A model generated the notes under the pieces. That model was not told where the DNA came from, ran no database searches, and saw only the letters and a list, made by a program, of their open reading frames with translations. A program made the position numbers and the translations under genes. Of a stretch of DNA of 64,000 nucleotides, positions 28,853 to 36,273 are shown piece after piece; position 1 is the first letter of the stretch, and each line of letters begins with the position of its first letter. The stretch comes from Neogemmobacter tilapiae (GTDB taxonomy: Bacteria; Pseudomonadota; Alphaproteobacteria; Rhodobacterales; Rhodobacteraceae). The DNA is taken from positions 226,815 to 290,814 of the forward strand of contig NZ_BMYJ01000002.1 of the NCBI RefSeq assembly GCF_014652215.1, written 5' to 3'.

Positions 28853-29827
28853 CTAGGCCACCAAAAACAGCCCGATGACAAAATCTGATGCTTCCAGCGC
28901 CGGCTTGTTGTCAAAGATCGCCAGCAGCTTTGCCGCTTCCGCCCCATTGCCGTCGGCATCAAACATCAGCCGTCCGGTGGCCTTGTCATAAATCAGCCGG
29001 TCATTGGCATCTTTCGCCACCGTGCCCTTGCGGAAAGCACCGGTCGGCAAAGGTCCGGCGGAAAAACCGGTCTCGTCCGGGTCAATCGCGATCCGATCAG
29101 CCCCCACGCCAAAGTCATAGACCCGCTCGGCGTCCGCAGCTGTTTGATCGACAACGAATTGGAACGTATCTGCCCCCGCCCCGCCGGTCAGCCCGTCTTT
29201 GCCAAGGTCGCCATACAGCGTATCGGCCCCAGCCCCACCAAACAGCTGATCCGCCCCTTCCTCACCCACCAGCAGGTCATTGCCTTTGCCGCCAAAAAGC
29301 CGGTCTGCGCCCGTCCCAGAGAACAGATAGTCGTTGCCGTTTTCTCCCAGCACGCGATCATTCCCAGCCTCACCCGTCAGTACATCGCCGCCATTGCCCC
29401 CCAGCATCGTGTCATGACCGGCCCCGCCCATCATCATGTCAGCGCGTCCCGTCAGGATCATCCTGTCGTCGCCTGCGATGATCAGCTGCATCAGCGCCAT
29501 CGGGTCACCCTGCATCGCTTGGCCGAACGCCTTCAGCGACAACTTCAGTCCCGTCACCTGCATCAGGCTCTGATCATCCGCGAAAAGCCGGATTTCATGG
29601 ATCTGCCCGGTGGGGAAAGTCACATTCGGCGCATTGCCCAAGGCAATCGAGAAATTGGTCCCGATCAACTGGCTGGTGATCGATATCGGGGCCGAGTTAA
29701 ACCCGCTCAGCCTGATCCGATCCTCTGTCAGGCGGATTGTGTCGAATTCACCAAAGACCGCCAGAAATTCGGGGCTTGCGCCGGTTGGGGGAACATTTGG
29801 CACCGGGCCAAATTTGAAAACGGCCAT
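28853..29827 (-). CDS. RTX protein, tandem paralogue 3
   Basis: 324 residues with the same plan as its neighbours: N-terminal domain opening MAVFKFG with MQVTGLKLSLK, GDDRMILTGR, eight or so Ca2+-binding nonapeptides (about 130-205), then DRLIYDKATGRLMFDADG and ASDFVIGLFLVA. Likely type I secreted. GGAG seven bases before the ATG at 29827 sets the start. First of three same-strand genes, so probably the most recently duplicated pair is paralogues 2 and 3, whose N-terminal and C-terminal domains are the most alike by eye. Confidence 0.85.
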   Translation of the reverse strand: MAVFKFGPVPNVPPTGASPEFLAVFGEFDTIRLTEDRIRLSGFNSAPISITSQLIGTNFSIALGNAPNVTFPTGQIHEIRLFADDQSLMQVTGLKLSLKAFGQAMQGDPMALMQLIIAGDDRMILTGRADMMMGGAGHDTMLGGNGGDVLTGEAGNDRVLGENGNDYLFSGTGADRLFGGKGNDLLVGEEGADQLFGGAGADTLYGDLGKDGLTGGAGADTFQFVVDQTAADAERVYDFGVGADRIAIDPDETGFSAGPLPTGAFRKGTVAKDANDRLIYDKATGRLMFDADGNGAEAAKLLAIFDNKPALEASDFVIGLFLVA

Positions 29828-29888
29828 CCTCAATCTCCATTCATGAAACTCAAGAATGACTTATCGAGGATGCCCGTTTCTGCAAAGC

Positions 29889-31169
29889 CTATTTCGATGC
29901 GGCCAGCCGGATTCCACCCTTGGCTTTCGCCTTGGGTCCGCCTGAATGAATGTCGATGAAAGACAGCACCAAAGGCCGGATGTTAATCCTCCAGCTGCGC
30001 CCGGCAAAGATGCCGTAATGCCCGGCACCCGGTTCCAGATGGTGCGATTTCTTGCTTTCTTCCAACCCCGTCAGCAAGGGCAGGGCGGCGACACATTGGC
30101 CCGGCGCTGAAATATCGTCGTTCGCCCCTTCGACCGTCATAACAGCCACATTGGTGATCGCGCCAATATCGACACGACGACCCGCCACTACGAATTCATT
30201 CTTCGCAATCTCGCGGTTCTTAAAGATCCGCTCCACCGTCGAAAGATAGAATTCGGCGGTCATATCCATCACCGCCAGATATTCGTCGTAGAAACGGTTG
30301 TGGGCATCGTGATCCCCCGCCTCGCCCCGCGCGACGCGGAAAATCTGTTCGGTAAAGGCCTTGGTGTGCCGTTCCATGTTCATCGAAATGAACCCGTTCA
30401 ACTGCAAAAGGCCCGGATAAACCGCCCGCCCCGCACCTTTATATTTGAAACCAACCCGCTGGATCATCGACTGTTCCAACTGGCCCATCGTCACCGTCCG
30501 CCCGAAATCGGTGACCTCCGTTGCCGCCGCATCCGGATCAACCGGCCCGCCGATCAGCACCAGCGAACGCGGCTGCGCGGCCGGTTCTTCCGCCGCGAGA
30601 TAAGCCGTCGCCGCCAAGGCCAGCGGTGCTGGCTGACAAACCGCGATCACATGCGTCTCTGGCCCCAAGGCCCGCAGAAAATCGACGATATACAGCGTGT
30701 AATCCTCGACATCGAACTTGCCCGCCGACACCGGAATGTCGCGCGCATTGTGCCAGTCGGTCACATAGACATCGCAATCGGGCAAAAGGCTCGCCACCGT
30801 CGACCGCAGCAGGGTGGCATAATGCCCTGACATCGGCGCGATCAGCAGAACCTTGCGCGCCATCGGCTCACGTCGACGCACCGAAAAATGCATCAAACTG
30901 CCAAAGGGCCGTTCCACCACCGGCACCACATCGACGATGTGATCCGTGCCGTCCGGCCCCACGATCGACCGGATGCCCCAGTCGGGTTTGTCATTCATCC
31001 GCGAAAAGCTGCGCTCGGCCACTTCGCCCCAAGCGGCGATCAGCGGCAGGGCTGGGTTCATCGACATGGCAAAGGCAGGGTAACTGGCCATCGCCCTTGC
31101 GGTGGCGCCCATCCACTCATTCGTGTTGCGGACGCTTTCCATCAGGTCGTAAGCGAACATATACTTCAT
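29889..31169 (-). CDS. phaZ: Intracellular polyhydroxyalkanoate depolymerase
   Basis: 426 residues, the PhaZ family that mobilises PHB/PHA granules in the cytoplasm. The lipase-box-like motif carries cysteine (VCQPAP, C178), as in the intracellular PhaZ1 enzymes, where cysteine is the nucleophile. The late histidine lies in EPGAGHYGIFAG. The frame runs to 31649, but the ATG at 31169 has AGGAG and the usual N-terminus MKYMFAYDL. Divergent from phaC across 96 bp. Confidence 0.94.
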   Translation of the reverse strand: MKYMFAYDLMESVRNTNEWMGATARAMASYPAFAMSMNPALPLIAAWGEVAERSFSRMNDKPDWGIRSIVGPDGTDHIVDVVPVVERPFGSLMHFSVRRREPMARKVLLIAPMSGHYATLLRSTVASLLPDCDVYVTDWHNARDIPVSAGKFDVEDYTLYIVDFLRALGPETHVIAVCQPAPLALAATAYLAAEEPAAQPRSLVLIGGPVDPDAAATEVTDFGRTVTMGQLEQSMIQRVGFKYKGAGRAVYPGLLQLNGFISMNMERHTKAFTEQIFRVARGEAGDHDAHNRFYDEYLAVMDMTAEFYLSTVERIFKNREIAKNEFVVAGRRVDIGAITNVAVMTVEGANDDISAPGQCVAALPLLTGLEESKKSHHLEPGAGHYGIFAGRSWRINIRPLVLSFIDIHSGGPKAKAKGGIRLAASK

Positions 31170-31265
31170 CACGTCTCCTGCCCCGGATCGGGTGCTGTCG
31201 CAGCGGCACCCCCGAAGGAGCAGAGTAATGCTGCATAGCGGCGAGAATAGGGTGGAAGCGTTAAT

Positions 31266-33065
31266 ATGACAACACAAGACAGTGACAATGATGCTACCGC
31301 CCGTCTGGACCGCCTGAACGAAAATATCGCCCGGATGGAGGATCTGGCCCGCCGCCTGACGCAGGCCATGTCGCACAAGCGGCAGGCCGATCCAGCGCTG
31401 CATGCGCCCAGCCAAGAGGTCTATATGAAAGCCGCCGCCGCCTATCTGGCGGAAATGATGCAAAACCCGGCCAAGGTCTTGGAACATCAGATCAATTACT
31501 GGGGCAAAAGCCTGAAGCACTATGTCGAGGCGCAGCAGGCCCTGTCCAAAGGCGAATTGAAAGCACCCGAGGATCCGGGTCCAAAAGACAAGCGCTTTGC
31601 CAATCCGATGTGGGACAACCACCCCTTCTTTAACTATCTGAAACAGCAATACCTATTGAACGCCGAGGCGATGACGGGGGCGGTGTCAGGGCTGGAAACG
31701 CTGGAACCCGGCGACCGCAAGCGCGTGGAATATTTCACCAAACAGATCGTCGACATGTTTTCCCCCACCAATTTTCTGGGCACCAACCCCGACGCCTTGG
31801 AAAAGGCGGTGGCCACCGATGGTGAAAGTCTGGTGCAGGGCTTGGAAAATCTGGTCCGGGATATCGAGGCGAATCAGGGGGATGTCCTTGTCACGCTGGC
31901 CGATCCCCACGCCTTTCAGCCGGGGCGCAATCTGGCGACCAGTGCCGGTTCCGTCGTCTATCGCAACAAGATGATGGAGCTGATCCAATACGCGCCCACG
32001 ACCGAAAAGGTCTATGCGGTGCCTTTGCTGATCTTTCCGCCTTGGATCAACAAATTCTACATCCTCGACATGAAACCCCAGAACAGCCTGATCAAATGGC
32101 TGGTCGATCAGGGCTTTACCGTTTTTGTCGTCTCTTGGGTGAACCCGGACGCCTCCTATGCGCAAGTCAGCATGGATGACTATATCCGAGACGGCTACAT
32201 GCGCGCGATGGCCGAGGTGCGGCGCATCACCGACCAGCCGCAGGTCAATGCGGTGGGCTATTGCATCGCAGGCACGACCCTCGCCCTGACCTTGGCCTAC
32301 CTGCAAAAGGCGGGCGACAAGTCGGTCAAATCGGCGACTTTCTTCACCACCCTCACCGATTTTTCCGAACCGGGTGAGGTGGGGGTTTTTCTGGACAACG
32401 ACTTTGTCGATGGCATCGAACGCCAATGCGCGCAGGATGGCATCCTCGACAAATTCTTCATGGCGCGGACCTTTTCCTTCCTCCGCTCCAACGACCTGAT
32501 CTACACCCCTGCCATCAAAAGCTACATGCTGGGCGAGGCTCCGCCCGCCTTTGATCTGCTTTACTGGAACGGCGACGGCACCAATCTGCCCGGCAAGATG
32601 GCCGTCGAATATCTGCGCGGCCTCTGCCAACAGGACCGTTTCGCCACCAGCGGCTTTCCCGTGCTGGGCACCGAAGTCACCTTAAAGGACGTCAAGGTTC
32701 CGCTTTGTGCCATCGCCTGCGAAACAGACCATATCGCGCCCTGGGTCGGCTCTTTCAACGGCATCCGCCAGATGGGGTCCAAGGACAAGACCTTTGTCCT
32801 TTCGGAAAGCGGCCATATCGCGGGCATCGTCAATCCGCCCACGAAAGACAAATACGGCCACTACCTGAATGACGCCCCAATGGAATCGGCCAGGGCCTTC
32901 AAAGAGGGTGCGGATTTCCACAAAGGCTCGTGGTGGCCTCATTGGGGTGAATGGCTTGCCGCGCGTTCAGGCAAGAAAATTGCTGCGCGACAGCCCGGTG
33001 ATTCGGGGGCAGAAATCCTGGCCCCAGCCCCCGGCACCTATGTCACAGCCCAGCCAAGCGATTGA
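31266..33065 (+). CDS. phaC: Polyhydroxyalkanoate synthase, class I
   Basis: 599 residues, the class I PHA synthase length. It polymerises hydroxyacyl-CoA into granule polymer. The catalytic cysteine is C333 in GYCIAG; the Asp (ACETDHIAPW) and His (SESGHIAGIVNPP) of the triad follow. The N-terminal part (1-100) is the variable helical region. The ribosome site is only moderate (AGGGTGGAAG). Followed by an inverted repeat with two PhaR boxes and then the phasin gene. Confidence 0.96.
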   Translation: MTTQDSDNDATARLDRLNENIARMEDLARRLTQAMSHKRQADPALHAPSQEVYMKAAAAYLAEMMQNPAKVLEHQINYWGKSLKHYVEAQQALSKGELKAPEDPGPKDKRFANPMWDNHPFFNYLKQQYLLNAEAMTGAVSGLETLEPGDRKRVEYFTKQIVDMFSPTNFLGTNPDALEKAVATDGESLVQGLENLVRDIEANQGDVLVTLADPHAFQPGRNLATSAGSVVYRNKMMELIQYAPTTEKVYAVPLLIFPPWINKFYILDMKPQNSLIKWLVDQGFTVFVVSWVNPDASYAQVSMDDYIRDGYMRAMAEVRRITDQPQVNAVGYCIAGTTLALTLAYLQKAGDKSVKSATFFTTLTDFSEPGEVGVFLDNDFVDGIERQCAQDGILDKFFMARTFSFLRSNDLIYTPAIKSYMLGEAPPAFDLLYWNGDGTNLPGKMAVEYLRGLCQQDRFATSGFPVLGTEVTLKDVKVPLCAIACETDHIAPWVGSFNGIRQMGSKDKTFVLSESGHIAGIVNPPTKDKYGHYLNDAPMESARAFKEGADFHKGSWWPHWGEWLAARSGKKIAARQPGDSGAEILAPAPGTYVTAQPSD

Positions 33066-33109
33066 TCTGGCGCACAGATTTTGGGCGCCCGGGAAACAAC
33101 CCAAGGTTT

Positions 33110-33160
33110 TGCTGCATTGCAGAAAAAGAACTTGATTTTCTGCAATGCAGCATCTATATC
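33110..33160 (+). promoter_or_regulatory. phaP promoter with two PhaR operator boxes
   Basis: A perfect 17-bp inverted repeat (33110-33126 with 33136-33152). Each arm holds one CTGC-N3-GCAG box (33112-33122 and 33140-33150), the reported PhaR target in Paracoccus/Rhodobacter. A sigma-70-like pair, TTGATT (33132-33137) and TATATC (33155-33160), spaced 17 bp, encloses the second box. PhaR bound there would block RNA polymerase until granules titrate it away. The repeat could also end the phaC transcript. Confidence 0.85.
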
Positions 33161-33217
33161 TGTCTCATCGAAACACGGGGCCACGCTGGCCCATGGGCAT
33201 AACGGTGGGAGCATCCG

Positions 33218-33667
33218 ATGACCAAGACGACCGACTTCACCAAGACCTTCCAAGACGCTGTTGCGGCTTTCCCGGTGGACATGACCGCGTTCCAGAACGC
33301 CTTCAAAACCCAAGCCGCAATGGGCGAGAAACTGTCGAAAGTGGCGCTGGAAGCCGCTGAAAAATCGACCGAGATCAGCTCGAAATGGGCGAAAGACACC
33401 CTTTCCAAGCTGGGCGCTGCCTCGAAAGCCAAGTCGGAAGTCGCCGACTATACCAAAGCGGCCACCGATTTCGCTTCGGCTGCTGCTGAAATGGCTGCCG
33501 AAAACATGGCCGCTTTCGCCGAAGTGGCGAAAAAAGTTCAGATGGAAACCGTCGAACTGATGCTGGCTGCTGGCAAGGACTTTTCCGAAGACGCCACCGC
33601 TGCGGTGAAAAAAGCCACCGCCGAAGTGACGACCGCTGCGAAAAAAGCTGCTGCGGCTGCGAAGTAA
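33218..33667 (+). CDS. phaP: Phasin (PHA granule-associated protein)
   Basis: 149 residues, helical, with alternating Ala/Lys/Glu composition and no membrane segment; the pattern FQDAVAAFPVDMTAFQNAFKTQAAMGEKLS matches phasins, which coat PHA granules. The C-terminal tail is a Lys/Ala-rich stretch (AAVKKATAEVTTAAKKAAAAA). The ATG at 33218 is 57 bp downstream of the proposed -10 box. It has its own promoter and terminator, fitting the high phasin levels expected. Confidence 0.93.
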   Translation: MTKTTDFTKTFQDAVAAFPVDMTAFQNAFKTQAAMGEKLSKVALEAAEKSTEISSKWAKDTLSKLGAASKAKSEVADYTKAATDFASAAAEMAAENMAAFAEVAKKVQMETVELMLAAGKDFSEDATAAVKKATAEVTTAAKKAAAAAK

Positions 33668-33717
33668 TCCTTCCGGCGTCCCGCCTTCCTCCCCCTCCTC
33701 CCTGTCGGCTGGACGCC

Positions 33718-33750
33718 AAGGGCGGGCTTCCCAAAGCCCGCCCTTTCTTT
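33718..33750 (+). terminator. Terminator of phaP
   Basis: A perfect 12-bp stem (33718-33729 with 33734-33745), loop CCCA, then TCTTTTT. One of the strongest terminators in the window. Confidence 0.9.
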
Positions 33751-33774
33751 TTGCAACTGCGCTGTTAAGGTTCT

Positions 33775-33785
33775 CTGCACTGCAA
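33775..33785 (+). promoter_or_regulatory. Near-match PhaR box upstream of phaR
   Basis: CTGC-ACT-GCAA differs from CTGC-N3-GCAG at one base and sits 19 bp before the phaR start, so PhaR may control its own gene. Confidence 0.5.
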
Positions 33786-33803
33786 CAGGGAAGGGCCTTC
33801 GCC

Positions 33804-34358
33804 ATGGCAGATGCAAACAAGCCGCTCTTGATCAAGCGCTACGCCTCGCGCCGGTTGTACAACACCGAGACCAGCGACTACGTCACGCTCGAGGATATTG
33901 CCGGTTTCATCCGCGCCGGGCGCGAGGTGCAGATTGTCGATCTGAAAAGCGGTGATGACCTGACCCGCCAGTATCTGCTGCAAATCGTGGCCGAACATGA
34001 AAGCAAAGGCGAAAGCGTCCTGCCGATCAATGTGCTGACCGATCTCGTCCGCAGCTATACCTCGGGCATGAACAGCGTCGTCCCCCAGTTTCTGGCCGCC
34101 AGCTTTGAAATGCTGCGTGATGGTCAGTCAAAGGTCATGGAAAACCTGTCGTCCTTTCCAAATCCGATGGCTGGGATGCCGGGCTTTGATCTGATGCGCC
34201 AGCAACAAGAGGCCTTTATGAAGGCGATGATGGGCGGCGTGCCCGGCTGGGGTTCCTCCGGCCCTGCAAGGGAAGAGGACGAAGCCCCCAAGGGCGACGA
34301 ACTGGCCGAGATCAAGGCGCAACTGGCGGCGCTGCAATCGAAACTGTCGAAACTGTAG
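33804..34358 (+). CDS. phaR: PHA synthesis repressor
   Basis: 184 residues. The N-terminal PHA/PHB accumulation regulator domain (KRYASRRLYNTETSDYVTLEDIAGFIRAGREVQ, residues about 11-43, quoted in part) binds DNA and PHB; a helical PHB accumulation region follows. The acidic/coiled C-terminal end (LAEIKAQLAALQSKLSKL) probably aids oligomerisation. It should repress phaP, and perhaps itself, through the CTGC-N3-GCAG boxes upstream. The ribosome site GGGAAGG precedes the ATG at 33804. Confidence 0.93.
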   Translation: MADANKPLLIKRYASRRLYNTETSDYVTLEDIAGFIRAGREVQIVDLKSGDDLTRQYLLQIVAEHESKGESVLPINVLTDLVRSYTSGMNSVVPQFLAASFEMLRDGQSKVMENLSSFPNPMAGMPGFDLMRQQQEAFMKAMMGGVPGWGSSGPAREEDEAPKGDELAEIKAQLAALQSKLSKL

Positions 34359-34367
34359 GGCAGGGGC

Positions 34368-35303
34368 ATGGCCGAACCGCAGGGGCGGATCACCCTGTGG
34401 GGGATCGAGGTTTTTTTGGCGGCGGCCGAGGAAGGCTCGGTTTCCGCTGCTGCCCGTCGGCTGGGTGTTTCCGCCTCAGCCGTCAGCCAGCAACTGGCAG
34501 GGCTTGAGGCTGCGTTGGGTGCGGTGCTGATCGACCGCGCCGCGCGCCCCTTGCAGATGACGGCGGCAGGCCAAAGGTTCCGCATCCATGCCCAAGTGAT
34601 GCTGAACGCCGCCAGCGAGGCGCGCGTGGACATGGCCTTGGCCGATCCGGGGGCGGGCCTTACCCTGCGTCTGGGCATGATCGAGGATTTTGAGGGCAGC
34701 GTCACACCCGCGCTCTTGTCAGCCTTGGCAGGCGATCTCCGCACCAGCCGCTTTCTTCTGGAAACCGGCCCCAGCCACCGCCTGCATGATCAGCTTGAGG
34801 CGCGGGCCTTGGATCTGGTCGTGGCGGCCGATCTGGAGGGTGAGGGCGAAGGTTTCGATGTTTTTCCGCTGCTCGCCGAACCCTTTTTGCGCGTCGCCCC
34901 CTTGCATGGCCCCGCCGACCTGCCGCTGATCCGCTATTCCGCCCGTCAGGTGATGGGCCGCCAGATCGCCCAACACCTGACCCGCCAAGGCCTGCAATTC
35001 CCCAGCCGGGTCGAGGCTGACAGCTATGCCGCCATTCTGGCGATGGTTGCGGCAGGGGCGGGCTGGGCGATCCTGCCCCCCTTGGCCCTGCACCATGCGG
35101 GCGCCTTGTCCCCAGCACTGGTTGTCGAACCCTTGCCCTTTGCCCCCCTGTCGCGCCGCATCAGCCTGACCGCCCGCCAAGGCGTCTTGCGCGATATGCC
35201 GGAACGGGTGGCATTCACGCTGCGTGACCTTTTGCAGGTGCAGGTCGTGGGGCCGATGGCGGCGCAATTCCCCTGGCTGGCGGGGGAACTGCGGGTTCTC
35301 TGA
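34368..35303 (+). CDS. LysR-family transcriptional regulator
   Basis: 311 residues: an N-terminal winged helix-turn-helix (about 10-70, SVSAAARRLGVSASAVSQQLAGLEAALG) and a periplasmic-binding-like effector domain. It starts 9 bp after phaR, so the two are probably co-transcribed. Its target is unknown; a link to PHA metabolism or to the convergent dehydrogenase is possible. Its stop directly abuts the stop of that dehydrogenase gene. Confidence 0.88.
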   Translation: MAEPQGRITLWGIEVFLAAAEEGSVSAAARRLGVSASAVSQQLAGLEAALGAVLIDRAARPLQMTAAGQRFRIHAQVMLNAASEARVDMALADPGAGLTLRLGMIEDFEGSVTPALLSALAGDLRTSRFLLETGPSHRLHDQLEARALDLVVAADLEGEGEGFDVFPLLAEPFLRVAPLHGPADLPLIRYSARQVMGRQIAQHLTRQGLQFPSRVEADSYAAILAMVAAGAGWAILPPLALHHAGALSPALVVEPLPFAPLSRRISLTARQGVLRDMPERVAFTLRDLLQVQVVGPMAAQFPWLAGELRVL

Positions 35304-36068
35304 TCAGATCGCCGTAAAGGCGTTGTCCACGAACAGATGCGTGCCGTTCACAAAAGACGCCTCGTCGCTGGCCAAAAACAGCGCCGCACGGGCCACTTCC
35401 TCGGGCTTACCGATCCGCCCCTGCGCCGCCGCAATCGCCGCCTCGGACACATCCACCCCCAAAGCCTGCAAATCCCTGACCTCACGCAACCCATGCGGCG
35501 TTTCAATGAAACCGGGGCAAACCGCATTGCAGCGGATGTTCTGATCCCGAAACTCCACCGCAATCGCCCGCGCAAACATATGGCAAGCGCCTTTCGTCGT
35601 GTCGTAAAGCACCTCCATCGGCGTTCCCGCCACCGCGCTGATCGATGAAGTGCAGACAATCGACCCACCCCCCGCCGCGATCATCTGCGGCAAAACCGCC
35701 TTGGTCGTCAGGAACATGCCCTTGACGTTGATCGCATGCAGCCGGTCCCATTCCTGTTCTGTCGTTTCAAGGAAGGGTTTGATGACAATCGTGCCCGCGT
35801 GGTTGAACAGCACGGTGATGGCCCCAAAGGCTTCCGTCACCTTGGCCACCGCCGCCGTCACCTGACCCGCATCCGACACATCGGCCTGCACTGCGATGGC
35901 CTGACCGCCCGCCGCCCGGATCGCCGCTGCCGTTTCCTCGGCCGCGGCAAGGTTGTGGTCCAGAATCCCGACCTTGGCCCCTTCCGCCGCGAACAACCGG
36001 CTGGAGGCCCCGCCCATCCCCGTCGCCCCGCCCGTGATCAATGCCACCTTGCCCGCCAAACGTCCCAT
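35304..36068 (-). CDS. Short-chain dehydrogenase/reductase
   Basis: 254 residues, classical SDR. The NAD(P)-binding motif is TGGATGMGGA (residues about 13-22), the active site has CTSSIS and YDTTK (Tyr/Lys), and NHAG replaces the usual NNAG. Acid after strand 2 (ILDHN) favours NAD. Substrate unknown. GGAG seven bases before the ATG at 36068 sets the start. Tail-to-tail with the LysR gene, no bases between the stops. Confidence 0.88.
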   Translation of the reverse strand: MGRLAGKVALITGGATGMGGASSRLFAAEGAKVGILDHNLAAAEETAAAIRAAGGQAIAVQADVSDAGQVTAAVAKVTEAFGAITVLFNHAGTIVIKPFLETTEQEWDRLHAINVKGMFLTTKAVLPQMIAAGGGSIVCTSSISAVAGTPMEVLYDTTKGACHMFARAIAVEFRDQNIRCNAVCPGFIETPHGLREVRDLQALGVDVSEAAIAAAQGRIGKPEEVARAALFLASDEASFVNGTHLFVDNAFTAI

Positions 36069-36086
36069 GATCCGCTCCAAAGAAAA

Positions 36087-36110
36087 AAGGCAGCCCTAAT
36101 GGGCCGCCTT
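36087..36110 (-). terminator. Orphan terminator, probably the former ilvC terminator
   Basis: An imperfect 10-bp stem AAGGCAGCCC/GGGCCGCCTT (one A-C mismatch), followed on the minus strand by six T. No complete minus-strand gene ends here; only a 29-bp copy of the ilvC tail lies just upstream (36155-36183). Confidence 0.7.
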
Positions 36111-36116
36111 TCCTTG

Positions 36117-36138
36117 GTAGGGCGGGGTTCACCCCGCC
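36117..36138 (+). repeat. GTAG-headed REP element, copy 1
   Basis: GTAG head followed by a hairpin GGCGGGG TT CA CCCCGCC. Its 22 bases are the exact reverse complement of 40785-40806. Confidence 0.75.
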
Positions 36139-36154
36139 GTCAATCAAAGTTCCA

Positions 36155-36183
36155 GATCAGTTCCGCGCGCGGTCGACCATTTT
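36155..36183. repeat. 29-bp direct repeat: detached copy of the ilvC 3' end
   Basis: Identical to 38340-38368, the last codons and stop of ilvC (read on the minus strand as ...KMVDRARN stop). The repeat starts GATCAGTTCCG and ends GACCATTTT. No other ilvC sequence surrounds it. Together the copies flank a segment of about 2.2 kb. Confidence 0.9.
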
Positions 36184-36273
36184 TCAATGTCAACTGAATG
36201 CCGCGCCCTGTGCGGCTCGGCCTTCATCTGATAGTTGTGCGAGCAAGCGCGATTCCTTGTATTCTGTGATCCC

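Noticed and set aside
31170..31265. PhaR box in the phaZ-phaC intergenic region
   Set aside because: CTGC half-sites occur (for example CTGCATAGC), but no complete CTGC-N3-GCAG match is present.
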